Below, piece by piece: positions 9,189-16,628 of a stretch of DNA of 64,000 nucleotides. The DNA comes from LVI-A0039 sp033105485 (GTDB taxonomy: Bacteria > Bacillota_I > Bacilli_A > UBA3375). Each line of letters opens with the position of its first letter. Within the stretch, counting starts at the first letter, position 1. The stretch lies in assembly GCA_033105485.1 (NCBI GenBank), contig CP136956.1, forward strand, positions 1,240,001 to 1,304,000, in the 5' to 3' direction. A program made the position numbers and the translations under genes. The notes under the pieces were generated by a model. The model made no database searches. It had not been told where the DNA came from and saw nothing but the letters and a program-made list of their open reading frames with translations.

Positions 9189-10084
9189 TGGAAATTAAAA
9201 AAAGCGAGCAGAAAGTTGCACCAAAGCGTAAGCCTTCAGCGGTGCCCAAGCCAGAACCACAAAAACCAGTTCAAACTGTTGACATTGAACAGTTACCAAA
9301 AGTAAAATCAGAAACAGATTATAAGACTCAAAAAGAAACAGAATCAATTAAACAAAAACGTGAGCAAATGTTTAAAGATGAGCAAGTCCGTCAAACACGT
9401 ATTAAGGCACAAGCGATTATTGCTCGTAAGAATATGCGTGTATTCCAAATTACATTAATTGTAACACTTGCATTATTACTAATCTTTGCCCCTATTTATT
9501 CGAATCAAAACTTTAAAGTAGGAGAACTTGATTACTTAACAATGGATGATATTCAAATCGACCATCCATTAGGTGATTATTTTAGCCCATATCAATATCT
9601 ACGTTACAAACGTGAACTTGAGACTGGTAGTCCTTTTATTAAAAGTGTAAAACTTAAATATAATATGAAAGAAATGCAAGTGGTTGTTGATATAACTGAA
9701 TATAAACCACTTGCAAAAGATGTAGAAAATAATGTCTTCTTTTATGAAGACGATGAGGTTATTAAGGAATCTAATTTAAATTTATATGCACCAGTAATAA
9801 GTGGTTTTAACCAAAAGAACTTAGCTAAGTTACTTAAAAATATGCAAACTTTAGATTATGATGTAATTATGCAAATCGATACAATAGAGTATGTTGGAAC
9901 CGAAGAGGATCCTGATTTATTAAAATTAGGTATGGATGGAGATCATACTGTATATATAGATATGGGGCAAATGAAAAATAAACTTCCATACTATAACCAA
10001 ATCAAGCAAATAATTGATGATAAGGCTGATGGTAAGCCAGGTATCATCCACTTAGAACTAGGAGATTATTATGAGCCAAAATAA
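9188..10084 (+). CDS. divIB: Cell division protein DivIB/FtsQ
   Basis: 298 residues: a charged cytoplasmic tail of about 90 residues rich in Lys, Gln and Glu, one membrane helix (about 92-107), then an extracellular POTRA-like region including SPFIKSVKLKYNMKEMQVVV and ITEYKPLA, and a beta domain. DivIB works with FtsL and DivIC in the divisome. Position directly after murB is typical. The call rests on topology, the POTRA signature and position. Confidence 0.88.
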   Translation: MEIKKSEQKVAPKRKPSAVPKPEPQKPVQTVDIEQLPKVKSETDYKTQKETESIKQKREQMFKDEQVRQTRIKAQAIIARKNMRVFQITLIVTLALLLIFAPIYSNQNFKVGELDYLTMDDIQIDHPLGDYFSPYQYLRYKRELETGSPFIKSVKLKYNMKEMQVVVDITEYKPLAKDVENNVFFYEDDEVIKESNLNLYAPVISGFNQKNLAKLLKNMQTLDYDVIMQIDTIEYVGTEEDPDLLKLGMDGDHTVYIDMGQMKNKLPYYNQIKQIIDDKADGKPGIIHLELGDYYEPK

Positions 10085-10598
10085 AAATATTAAAGTATTT
10101 GTTAATATCTTATCAATATTGCGTGTAGCAATGATTCCAGTGTTAGTTATTATTGAACCCAAAATTTCAGTTTTAGCTTTCTTTGTTATTGTTAACTTAT
10201 TATTCATCACGGACTTCTTTGATGGATATTTGGCAAGAAAATACGATGCGACATCTGAGATGGGAGCTTTACTTGACTTATTAGGAGATAAATTACTTGT
10301 AGCGTATTTAATGCTTTGGGCATTATTTACTGGTAAACTAGGAATTGTAATCGTATTTTTAGTAATTTTAAGAGAAATACTTTCAATGGTAATTCGTTTT
10401 ATCAAAAATAGAAGTGAACATTCTAACAATAGTATCCCAGCAAGCTTCTGGGGAAAATTTAAAACGACAATGCAATTCATCGCATTCGATATGTTACTAT
10501 TAACTATTCCTGGATACCAAATTGCATTCATTATCGTTTTAATTTTAGGATACTATTCACTTTTTACATACTTTAAAGTATTTTTAGGAAAGGAATAA
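10071..10598 (+). CDS. pgsA: CDP-diacylglycerol--glycerol-3-phosphate 3-phosphatidyltransferase
   Basis: 175 residues, several membrane helices. It carries the full CDP-alcohol phosphatidyltransferase signature DxxDGxxAR(x8)GxxxDxxxD at D48 to D73. The most likely reaction is formation of phosphatidylglycerol phosphate. It overlaps divIB by 14 bases and has GGAG upstream inside that gene. The exact acceptor alcohol cannot be read from the motif; the small size and N-terminus fit PgsA. Confidence 0.9.
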   Translation: MSQNKNIKVFVNILSILRVAMIPVLVIIEPKISVLAFFVIVNLLFITDFFDGYLARKYDATSEMGALLDLLGDKLLVAYLMLWALFTGKLGIVIVFLVILREILSMVIRFIKNRSEHSNNSIPASFWGKFKTTMQFIAFDMLLLTIPGYQIAFIIVLILGYYSLFTYFKVFLGKE

Positions 10599-10603
10599 TC
10601 TAA

Positions 10604-11062
10604 ATGAACGAGATTTTATTTGTCGCAATAATGGGGATGGTACTTGCACAACTGATCAAGTTTCCAATCTACTATTTAAAACATGGTAAAGTATATCCGC
10701 CGATTATTTTATCAACGGGATCAATGCCATCGTCGCATACATCATTTGTAGTATCACTTGCTACAGCTGTAGGTATATCATCAGGTACTAATTCTGCTGT
10801 ATTTGCAGTAGCAGTTGTATTTGCGATGATCACGTTACATGATGCAGTAAAAGTACGTGGTGAAAGTGGTAAGCAAGCTGTAGTAATAAATGAACTAGTT
10901 TTAATGGTTGATGAATTAGGTCAATCAATTAATCCCAAGAATGACAGAGCTGTAAGACAAGATAAATTAAAGACATTAATTGGTCATACAGGTAGTGAAG
11001 TGTTAGCAGGACTAATTTTAGGATTAGTATGGCCACTTATCTATTTTTTATTAGTAAAATAA
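10604..11062 (+). CDS. Divergent PAP2 family membrane protein (YuiD-like)
   Basis: 152 residues with four to five hydrophobic segments. The motifs GSMPSSHTSFV, DAVKVR and GHTGSEVLAGLILG are those of the divergent PAP2 (DUF212) family. That family is related to lipid phosphatases, and the substrate is not known. It directly follows pgsA, so a role on phosphatidylglycerol phosphate or another lipid phosphate is a possible inference. Confidence 0.85.
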   Translation: MNEILFVAIMGMVLAQLIKFPIYYLKHGKVYPPIILSTGSMPSSHTSFVVSLATAVGISSGTNSAVFAVAVVFAMITLHDAVKVRGESGKQAVVINELVLMVDELGQSINPKNDRAVRQDKLKTLIGHTGSEVLAGLILGLVWPLIYFLLVK

Positions 11063-11065
11063 ATG

Positions 11066-11074
11066 TGCTATAAT
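11066..11074 (+). promoter_or_regulatory. Extended -10 promoter before infC
   Basis: TGCTATAAT lies about 26 bases before the infC start. No clear -35 box is seen. An A/G-rich ribosome site (AAAGGTAGG) follows. No L20-type leader structure was found. Confidence 0.7.
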
Positions 11075-11099
11075 TAATGTATAAACGAAAGGTAGGAAA

Positions 11100-11636
11100 A
11101 TGAGAAACAACAACAATAAAGGTAGAAAAAATCAAGATATCATGAATGATAAAATTAGAGCTAAAGAAGTTAGACTAATTGACGAGACGGGGGAAAATAG
11201 AGGAGTAGTTTCAACACGTGATGCATTACAACGTGCTGAAGATAACGACTTAGATTTAGTATTAATTTCACCAAACTCAAATCCACCAGTAGCAAAGATT
11301 ATTGACTACGGTAAGCATAAGTTTGAACAACAAAAGCGTAAAAAAGAACAACAAGCAAATGCAAAGAAAACAACAACAAAAGAAGTACGTTTATCACCAA
11401 CAATCGATAAAGGTGACTTTGAAGTTAAAATGAAGCAAGCTCGTAAGTTCTTAGAAAAAGGAGACAAAGTACAGTTTGCTCTTCGTTTCCGTGGACGTAT
11501 GATCACTCATAATGAAATCGGTAGAGATGTAATCAATCGTGCAGTAGAAGCAGTATCTGATATTGCCGATGTAGAACAAAAAGCAAAAATGGATGGACGT
11601 CGTATGTTCGCAGTTGTTGCACCTACAAAAAAATAA
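11100..11636 (+). CDS. infC: Translation initiation factor IF-3
   Basis: 178 residues. IF-3 binds the 30S subunit and checks start-codon selection. The N-domain has the usual NDKIRAKEVRLIDETGEN and the C-domain has SPTIDKGDFEVKMKQARKF and ALRFRGRMITH. The start is ATG; the rare ATT/ATC start used for autoregulation in many bacteria is not seen. rpmI and rplT, normally cotranscribed, are absent: a terminator and gapA follow instead. Confidence 0.97.
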   Translation: MRNNNNKGRKNQDIMNDKIRAKEVRLIDETGENRGVVSTRDALQRAEDNDLDLVLISPNSNPPVAKIIDYGKHKFEQQKRKKEQQANAKKTTTKEVRLSPTIDKGDFEVKMKQARKFLEKGDKVQFALRFRGRMITHNEIGRDVINRAVEAVSDIADVEQKAKMDGRRMFAVVAPTKK

Positions 11637-11648
11637 TAACTATAATTT

Positions 11649-11679
11649 AAAGTATTAGACTTTGGTCTGATACTTTTTT
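11649..11679 (+). terminator. Terminator after infC
   Basis: The stem formed by AAAGTATTAGA and TCTGATACTTT (one wobble pair) is followed by TTTTT. Confidence 0.85.
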
Positions 11680-11846
11680 GCCATTAATTAGAGTTTTATG
11701 TGACTGTTTTTTCCAATGGGTATTTTTAAATTTATTTTTTCCAGGAAAATTTAACCGATGTTTTCGGATTTTTACACCAAAATTAAGAAAAAATTTTCCG
11801 ATAGTGCAAGAAAGTGTAACAAATATTTTATTTTTAGTTGATTTTT

Positions 11847-11855
11847 TGTTATAAT
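11847..11855 (+). promoter_or_regulatory. Extended -10 promoter of gapA
   Basis: TGTTATAAT is 38 bases before the gapA ATG. The 165 bases upstream are very AT-rich, with short inverted repeats around CCGATGTTTTCGG (11757-11769). They may hold a regulator site, but I cannot name one. Confidence 0.7.
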
Positions 11856-11892
11856 AATAGTGTCGAAAAAAAACAATTTTATTGGAGGATTA

Positions 11893-12891
11893 ATGGCAAC
11901 TAAAATCGCAATTAACGGATTCGGAAGAATCGGTCGTTTAGCATTCCGTCAAATGTTCGGAAATGAAGAATTTGATATCGTAGCTATCAACGACTTAACT
12001 GACGCTAAAACATTAGCTCACTTATTAAAGTATGACTCAGCACAAGGATCATACAAGACTGATGCAATTTCATCAACTGAAAGTACTATCATCGTAGATG
12101 GTAAAGAAATGAAAATTTACGCTGAAAGAGACCCTAAAGATTTACCTTGGGGAGAATTAGGCGTAGACGTAGTAATCGAATGTACTGGATTCTTTGCTTC
12201 AAAAGAAAAATCACAAGCTCACATCGATGCTGGTGCTAAAAAAGTATTAATTTCTGCTCCAGGTGGAGACGTGCCTACTGTTGTTTACAACACTAACCAC
12301 GACATCTTAACTGGTGAAGAAACTATTATTTCTGGTGCTTCATGTACTACTAACTGTTTAGCTCCTATGGCTGACGCAATGAACAAAAACTTTGGTATCA
12401 AACACGGTATCATGACTACAATTCACGCTTACACTGGTGACCAAAAAACTTTAGATGCACCTCACGCTGACTTACGTCGTGGACGTGCTGCTGCTGCAAA
12501 CATCGTACCTAACACAACTGGTGCTGCAAAAGCAATCGGTTTAGTTTTACCAGAATTAAACGGAAAATTAGATGGAGCTGCTCAACGTGTTCCAACTATT
12601 ACAGGATCTTTAACTGAATTAACTTTAGTTTTAGAAAAAAACACTACTGTAGAAGAAATCAACGCTGCTATGAAAGCTGCTGCTAACGAATCATTCGGAT
12701 ACAACGAAGATTTAATCGTTTCAACTGACATCATCGGAACTACTTTCGGTTCTATCTTTGATGCAACTCAAACTAAAATCATCGAAGTAAACGGTGAGCA
12801 ATTAGTTAAAGTTGTTTCTTGGTATGACAACGAAATGTCTTACACTAACCAATTAGTAAGAACTGCAAAACACTTTGCTTCATTAATCTAA
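11893..12891 (+). CDS. gapA: Glyceraldehyde-3-phosphate dehydrogenase
   Basis: 332 residues. The glycolytic enzyme oxidises glyceraldehyde-3-phosphate with NAD+. N-terminal INGFGRIGR binds NAD; SGASCTTNCLAP holds the catalytic cysteine; WYDNEMSY is the C-terminal signature. The start at 11893 is chosen over an in-frame GTG at 11860 because GGAGG (11884-11888) lies just upstream and the protein then begins MATKIAINGFG. Codon use is strongly biased (for example TTA for Leu, ACT and GCT), as expected for high expression. It stands alone without pgk or tpiA. Confidence 0.98.
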   Translation: MATKIAINGFGRIGRLAFRQMFGNEEFDIVAINDLTDAKTLAHLLKYDSAQGSYKTDAISSTESTIIVDGKEMKIYAERDPKDLPWGELGVDVVIECTGFFASKEKSQAHIDAGAKKVLISAPGGDVPTVVYNTNHDILTGEETIISGASCTTNCLAPMADAMNKNFGIKHGIMTTIHAYTGDQKTLDAPHADLRRGRAAAANIVPNTTGAAKAIGLVLPELNGKLDGAAQRVPTITGSLTELTLVLEKNTTVEEINAAMKAAANESFGYNEDLIVSTDIIGTTFGSIFDATQTKIIEVNGEQLVKVVSWYDNEMSYTNQLVRTAKHFASLI

Positions 12892-12907
12892 TTAATAGAC
12901 ATTGTTT

Positions 12908-12938
12908 AAAGACTACTCTTTTAGAGTAGTTTTTTTTA
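12908..12938 (+). terminator. Terminator after gapA
   Basis: ACTACTCT (12912-12919) / AGAGTAGT (12923-12930), loop TTT, then eight Ts. Confidence 0.93.
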
Positions 12939-12943
12939 TGTCA

Positions 12944-12974
12944 TAAAAAAGGGCGAACTAAATTAGTTCGGCCT
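12944..12974 (-). terminator. Terminator of the minus-strand gene group
   Basis: Read on the minus strand, GGCCGAACTAA pairs with TTAGTTCGCCC and runs into TTTTTTATG. It lies just after the SGNH hydrolase stop. Confidence 0.85.
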
Positions 12975-12975
12975 G

Positions 12976-13554
12976 TTAAAGATATAAGTTTTTATAAACT
13001 ATTTCTGCTAGTTTAATGTAATAATCTTGTGAAAGATGAACGCGATCCTTTAAAACATCTTTTAGTTTTAAATTATCTTCCTTCAGTTGGTGATGTATTG
13101 CTTTGTGCATGTTAATGTATTCTAAGTTCATGTCATGGGCAATCGTTTCAGCAACACGATTAAATGACTTAACACGTAGATTGAAGACTGGTGTTGGAGT
13201 TAATAGATATACTTTGATATCTGCATCCTCAAGCCTTGTGATTATCTCTTTCATGTTATTGTAATACCTATTTTGGCTAACAGGTAGTCCCATTCGTGAT
13301 CCGCGAGCATCATTGATCCCAAGCATCAAGATTACAATATCTGGTTTATATTTAAAGACTAAGCTTTCTAAGTGGTTTACAACTTGTCTTGCTTGCCAAC
13401 CAGTGTTACCACTATTTATAACCTTATAATTTGGCCCTAGAAGTTGATTTAAGGCTTTTGGATAGGGTGTATCTACTTGTGTGAAGTTTTTCATTTTTGA
13501 GTTATTATCGTATCCATATGTGATGCTATCTCCTAAACAAACAATAGTTTTCAT
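12976..13554 (-). CDS. SGNH/GDSL-family hydrolase
   Basis: 192 residues, no signal peptide. It carries block I CLGDSITYG with the nucleophile Ser10, block III GINDAR, and the C-terminal DRVHLS with the Asp/His pair. Such enzymes are esterases or lipases of the lysophospholipase L1 type. AGGAGG lies six bases upstream of the start. It is cotranscribed with the acyltransferase just upstream, so an O-acetyl group is a plausible substrate (inference). Confidence 0.9.
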   Translation of the reverse strand: MKTIVCLGDSITYGYDNNSKMKNFTQVDTPYPKALNQLLGPNYKVINSGNTGWQARQVVNHLESLVFKYKPDIVILMLGINDARGSRMGLPVSQNRYYNNMKEIITRLEDADIKVYLLTPTPVFNLRVKSFNRVAETIAHDMNLEYINMHKAIHHQLKEDNLKLKDVLKDRVHLSQDYYIKLAEIVYKNLYL

Positions 13555-13562
13555 TGTTCCTC

Positions 13563-14519
13563 CTAAACTCTTCGATCTTTAAGGAAGAGTGTAATTAATA
13601 ATGATAATATAAATAATATAATGAATGCAACCACATTTTTGAAGTCGCGTATTTGTTCGAAAAAGTTAATTCTCATAAGCAACCAAATTATTATTGGGTG
13701 CCATAAGAATATAGGTAATGTTTTAACACCGATTTCACTAAAAACTGTTTCTCTACGTGGTACTAAGTTTAACACAACAATTGATGTGGCAGCAGCAACA
13801 AGGTATGTATTTACTTTAAATAGAGCTACGATGAATGGGTTATAACCTTGATCGAATATATTAGTTGTTCCATACAGTAACTCTTCGTTAAAGCTTGCAG
13901 AAAATAATGCCCAGAAACCAATAATTAGAATACTGAAATAAAAGAAGAAACTTTTATTTCGATAAATATTATGGTAGTTTATCTTGTGTTTCTTCGCTAA
14001 ATATCCAAGTAGGAAATATGGGAAGAAAGATAAGGTGCGGCCTAGCGATAAGATCCTAAAATTGAATGGGATAAAATTAAAGCCAATTACAATTGCAACT
14101 AAGATTACTAGTGTTTTCGGATACTTTTCATATACGATAAGTAGTAAACGCCAACTAATCAAGCTAAGTAAAAACCAAAGCACCCATATCGGCTGCAGTA
14201 TATAACTAATTGCTGATAAAATTGTAAGTTGTCCACCAGTATCAATTCCGCTTGTAGCGAAAAGAAGTGCATAGATGATTGCGTATATTATCTCGTATTT
14301 AATAAATAACTTGACTAATTTCTTAAGACCATTTGTATTCGCCCGTGCAAAGTATCCGGACATGAATATAAACAGTGGCATGTGAAATGAGTAAATTATA
14401 AAGTATGTTGATTTGAAGAGTGGGATGTCCCGTAATGGTTCAATTACATGTCCAAAAACAACAAGAAATATAAGTAAGGCTTTAACGTTATCAAAATGGT
14501 AATTTCGTATTTTTGTCAT
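13563..14519 (-). CDS. Acyltransferase 3 family membrane protein
   Basis: 318 residues with about ten membrane helices. The N-terminus, RNYHFDNVKALLIFLVVFGH, has the family's Asp and the His in helix 1, and FHMPLFIFMSGYF follows. These proteins move acetyl or other acyl groups onto surface sugars. The start at 14519 is chosen over a codon 48 bases further upstream because AGGAGGA lies just before it. The gene has its own extended -10 promoter, and its neighbour is a possible deacylating SGNH hydrolase. Confidence 0.88.
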   Translation of the reverse strand: MTKIRNYHFDNVKALLIFLVVFGHVIEPLRDIPLFKSTYFIIYSFHMPLFIFMSGYFARANTNGLKKLVKLFIKYEIIYAIIYALLFATSGIDTGGQLTILSAISYILQPIWVLWFLLSLISWRLLLIVYEKYPKTLVILVAIVIGFNFIPFNFRILSLGRTLSFFPYFLLGYLAKKHKINYHNIYRNKSFFFYFSILIIGFWALFSASFNEELLYGTTNIFDQGYNPFIVALFKVNTYLVAAATSIVVLNLVPRRETVFSEIGVKTLPIFLWHPIIIWLLMRINFFEQIRDFKNVVAFIILFILSLLITLFLKDRRV

Positions 14520-14537
14520 GTTCCTCCTAGTGCTTAA

Positions 14538-14546
14538 ATTGTAGCA
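14538..14546 (-). promoter_or_regulatory. Extended -10 promoter before the acyltransferase
   Basis: TGCTACAAT on the minus strand lies about 20 bases before the start codon and directly downstream of the padR terminator. Confidence 0.6.
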
Positions 14547-14551
14547 TATTA

Positions 14552-14584
14552 TAAAGAAAACTAGCAATCATTTTGCTAGTTTAA
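14552..14584 (-). terminator. Terminator after padR
   Basis: On the minus strand AAACTAGC pairs with GCTAGTTT around loop AAAATGATT, followed by a T-rich stretch. It overlaps the padR stop codon. Confidence 0.75.
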
Positions 14585-14881
14585 AAAGTTTGTTATGACA
14601 GTTTGGAATGCAAGCCACTCATCTTTACGAGCTTGATATTCTTGAGTTCCGGTTTCTGTTATTTTATAATACTTCCGATTTGGTCCATCTGGTGATGGTG
14701 CCATATAAGAAGTAAGCAGGTTCTCTTTGCTAAGTCGAGTTAGAATCGGATAGACCGTACTTTCTTTAACATCCATTGCATTTTGCAATTCTTTTAATAA
14801 CTCGTAGCCATAAGCATCACGAGTTGACAGAACGTGCAGTACACAGATATCAAGGACTCCTTTTTTTAATTGTTTATTCAT
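14576..14881 (-). CDS. PadR family transcriptional regulator
   Basis: 101 residues: a winged-helix domain with the family's DAYGYELLKELQ, ESTVYPILTRLSKENLL and NRKYYKITETG, ending in a short helix for dimerisation. PadR proteins repress nearby genes and their own. The start at 14881 is preceded by GGGAGAA; an in-frame ATG five codons upstream would overlap that site. It overlaps the DUF1700 gene by 8 bases, a pairing common in Bacillota, where PadR controls DUF1700 envelope genes. Confidence 0.93.
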   Translation of the reverse strand: MNKQLKKGVLDICVLHVLSTRDAYGYELLKELQNAMDVKESTVYPILTRLSKENLLTSYMAPSPDGPNRKYYKITETGTQEYQARKDEWLAFQTVITNFLN

Positions 14882-15590
14882 AATGATTTCTCCCAAAGCG
14901 TTTAAGGCACATTAAACTAATTGTACCAAGAAATACTGTGATAGAGATAATACTTCCGTAAATTAATAACCATAACGTAAATGCAAAAATGCTAAATGAT
15001 AGAAATATTGGTAATAGAATCCCAATCCCAATTGTAGTTAAAGCTAACAATGTGAATGATGCTCCAATAATAAATACAAAGAAGTTTACTAATAACTTCC
15101 AAGCGTATGTGCAAATCGTTATTAGAAAGTAACTTATTTGAGCAATCAATCTACCAATGCTCTTAATTATATTTTTCAAAGTATGACTAATGCCACGATT
15201 AGAAGTAGCACTGCGATTATTACTAGTAGTAGTGTCAGTTTGCTCATTGTTTTCCCCACTTGTTGCAGCTTTTCTATTTTTACGTTTAGCTGCCTCCTCA
15301 TTTTTAATTGATGCCATTTTACGCTTCATGTTAGTCATATAAATACTACTGTCACGTTTTAAATTATTCGTAAATTTTTCACGGCTTGAATAGTTGATTC
15401 CTAGTTCTGTTGCGTACTCAACAGCAACTGATTTCGGAGACCCAAAATTCGCGATAACTTCAGCTTCAGTAGCTCCATCTTTAATGCGTTCTTCAAAGTG
15501 TACTTCGTATTCGGCAATAATTTGTTCGCGCTCTTCGTCGCTTACAAAGTAAAATTCACGTTCTAAATTATTAAGGTAATTTGATTTCAT
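14874..15590 (-). CDS. DUF1700 (HAAS) membrane protein
   Basis: About 238 residues. The N-terminus LEREFYFVSDEEREQIIAEY and FGSPKSVAVEYATELGI form the DUF1700/HAAS signalling-helix domain. A polar Lys/Asn-rich linker follows, then three to four membrane helices (from about 135). Proteins of this kind are usually coupled to PadR regulators and thought to sense envelope state. The start may be ATG 15590 or GTG 15599; both overlap the preceding gene and the ribosome site is weak. Confidence 0.87.
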   Translation of the reverse strand: MKSNYLNNLEREFYFVSDEEREQIIAEYEVHFEERIKDGATEAEVIANFGSPKSVAVEYATELGINYSSREKFTNNLKRDSSIYMTNMKRKMASIKNEEAAKRKNRKAATSGENNEQTDTTTSNNRSATSNRGISHTLKNIIKSIGRLIAQISYFLITICTYAWKLLVNFFVFIIGASFTLLALTTIGIGILLPIFLSFSIFAFTLWLLIYGSIISITVFLGTISLMCLKRFGRNHYE

Positions 15591-16122
15591 ATGTTTCACC
15601 AGCCTTTATAGTGTAATCATTTGTTTCATTTTGATATTGAGGTAAATTCTCAGCATTCTCACTATCAAAATACTCGTGACCTGATACGTTGACGTAATTA
15701 GTATCATAATTGCTGTAAAGATCATAGTCAACGTATGTATAATCAAAATCAGTATATGGAACGCTATTTATATTAAAGGTTGCTCCAGCCTTAGTAACGC
15801 TTATAGGACCAAATGTATTAACGTTAATACTAAAAGAACCATCAATCTTTTGATAATAGTCAATACTTGATGAGAGCTCAAGGGCTTCTTTAGTATTATT
15901 TTTAATTTTAATACTTTTAGTTCCAGTTGGTAGGTCAGCCCACATACGATTATCAAATGTTTGGTCTGTATCATTATCAAAGAAAGTAAAGTCAAACTTT
16001 GGAAATAAACCGCTCTCGTCGATGTTGATCCCGTAATCATTTGTTACAAATGCAAATACTAATAGAACAGTGAATAAACAAAAACTAAAAGCTGATGCTA
16101 TTAATATAATAAATTTTTTCAT
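15571..16122 (-). CDS. Secreted or membrane-anchored protein of unknown function, first gene of the PadR operon
   Basis: 183 residues with an N-terminal membrane/signal segment (about 3-26) and an extracytoplasmic region rich in Asp, Tyr and Asn with a beta-strand look (KSIKIKNNTKEALEL, YTIKAGETYEIKLP). I do not recognise a family; the position resembles DUF4097-like adhesin proteins that accompany DUF1700 genes. The start at 16122 follows AAGGAG. It is the first gene after the PadR-type promoter, so it is likely one of the controlled outputs. Confidence 0.7.
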   Translation of the reverse strand: MKKFIILIASAFSFCLFTVLLVFAFVTNDYGINIDESGLFPKFDFTFFDNDTDQTFDNRMWADLPTGTKSIKIKNNTKEALELSSSIDYYQKIDGSFSINVNTFGPISVTKAGATFNINSVPYTDFDYTYVDYDLYSNYDTNYVNVSGHEYFDSENAENLPQYQNETNDYTIKAGETYEIKLP

Positions 16123-16150
16123 ATCTTCTCCTTTCACTATTACGTTATAT

Positions 16151-16232
16151 GAAGTAGTGTAGTCAAATAAAAAATCACTACTTTGTAATATGTGATACCA
16201 CTAGTATATAATATAAAGTAGTGTGGTGTCAA
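16151..16232 (-). promoter_or_regulatory. PadR-operon promoter with candidate operators
   Basis: On the minus strand, TTGACA (16227-16232) and TATACT (16203-16208) are 18 bases apart. The nonamer AAAGTAGTG lies in the spacer (16215-16223, plus-strand reading). A perfect inverted copy, CACTACTTT, is at 16176-16184, and a near copy, GAAGTAGTG, is at 16151-16159. This suits dimeric repression by the PadR protein encoded two genes downstream. Promoter and repeats are seen; the regulator link is inferred. Confidence 0.65.
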
Positions 16233-16271
16233 GTATTTTTTGCATTAAGTATACTCTAATGTGAAATATTA

Positions 16272-16302
16272 TTGACACTACCTAGTGCCAATTTGATATA
16301 TT
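16272..16302 (+). promoter_or_regulatory. Promoter of the repeat RNA
   Basis: TTGACA at 16272-16277, followed after 17-19 bases by an AT-rich -10 region (GATATATT, 16295-16302). Transcription would start at about the first repeat. It is divergent from the PadR-operon promoter. Confidence 0.6.
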
Positions 16303-16307
16303 TTAGA

Positions 16308-16375
16308 TATAAAAGCGGAGATTCCATGCCAGGTTGGAAGTTATAAAAGCGGTTGGTACGCCAGAGTACTAAGAG
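16308..16375 (+). ncRNA. Tandem-repeat RNA resembling a type III antitoxin (ToxI-like)
   Basis: Two 34-base units begin at 16308 and 16342. Both start with the identical TATAAAAGCGG, and each then forms a hairpin around a shared GCCAG loop: TTCCA/TGGAA in the first unit, and TTGGTAC/GTACTAA (one wobble) in the second. The stems differ in sequence but keep pairing, while the linker and loop are conserved. A terminator and then a short ORF follow, which is the arrangement of type III toxin-antitoxin loci (ToxIN/AbiQ), whose antitoxin is an RNA of 30-50 base repeats. Only two units remain. Confidence 0.6.
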
Positions 16376-16400
16376 AAACTATTAAGTTTCTCTTTTTTTT
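16372..16400 (+). terminator. Terminator between the repeat RNA and the toxin-like ORF
   Basis: AGAGAAACT (16372-16380) / AGTTTCTCT (16385-16393), loop ATTA, then seven Ts. In type III systems such a terminator sets the ratio of RNA to toxin mRNA. Confidence 0.92.
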
Positions 16401-16415
16401 GTACTCAGGAGGAAT

Positions 16416-16628
16416 ATGAAACTAGTTGATCTATCAAGTGATTTTTTGAATTATTATAATTTTATAAATTGCACATCAGCCAAGAAATTAGGTTTACTTA
16501 TTGATTTGTCTGAACATAAGGTGCAAGTACTGTTACCAATTGCATCATTTAAAGAAAAGTATAGTGAAATAAAAAGTATGATAGTAAAATTTTACAAAAC
16601 TCAATCAATGGATGGGACTTTATCCTAG
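16416..16628 (+). pseudogene. Truncated ToxN/AbiQ-like toxin ORF
   Basis: A 70-codon ORF with an excellent ribosome site (AGGAGG, 16407-16412) right after the terminator. Its first 50 residues follow the ToxN layout: a start like MKLVDLSSDFLNYY, then a hydrophobic strand and PI.S turn (KKLGLLIDLSEHK, LLPIASFKEKY). Full ToxN-type endoribonucleases have about 165-190 residues, so two thirds are missing. From about 16568 another frame encodes fic-like sequence, so the toxin gene appears cut by a deletion. The family call rests on pattern plus context, not a search. Confidence 0.5.

Noticed and set aside
11860..11892. Upstream GTG start for gapA
   Set aside because: It lies just after the -10 box with no ribosome site; the ATG at 11893 has GGAGG and gives the standard N-terminus.
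16308..16400. Known riboswitch upstream of the toxin-like ORF
   Set aside because: I could match no known aptamer core; two tandem units with conserved linker and loop fit an antitoxin repeat better. Not excluded without an Rfam search.
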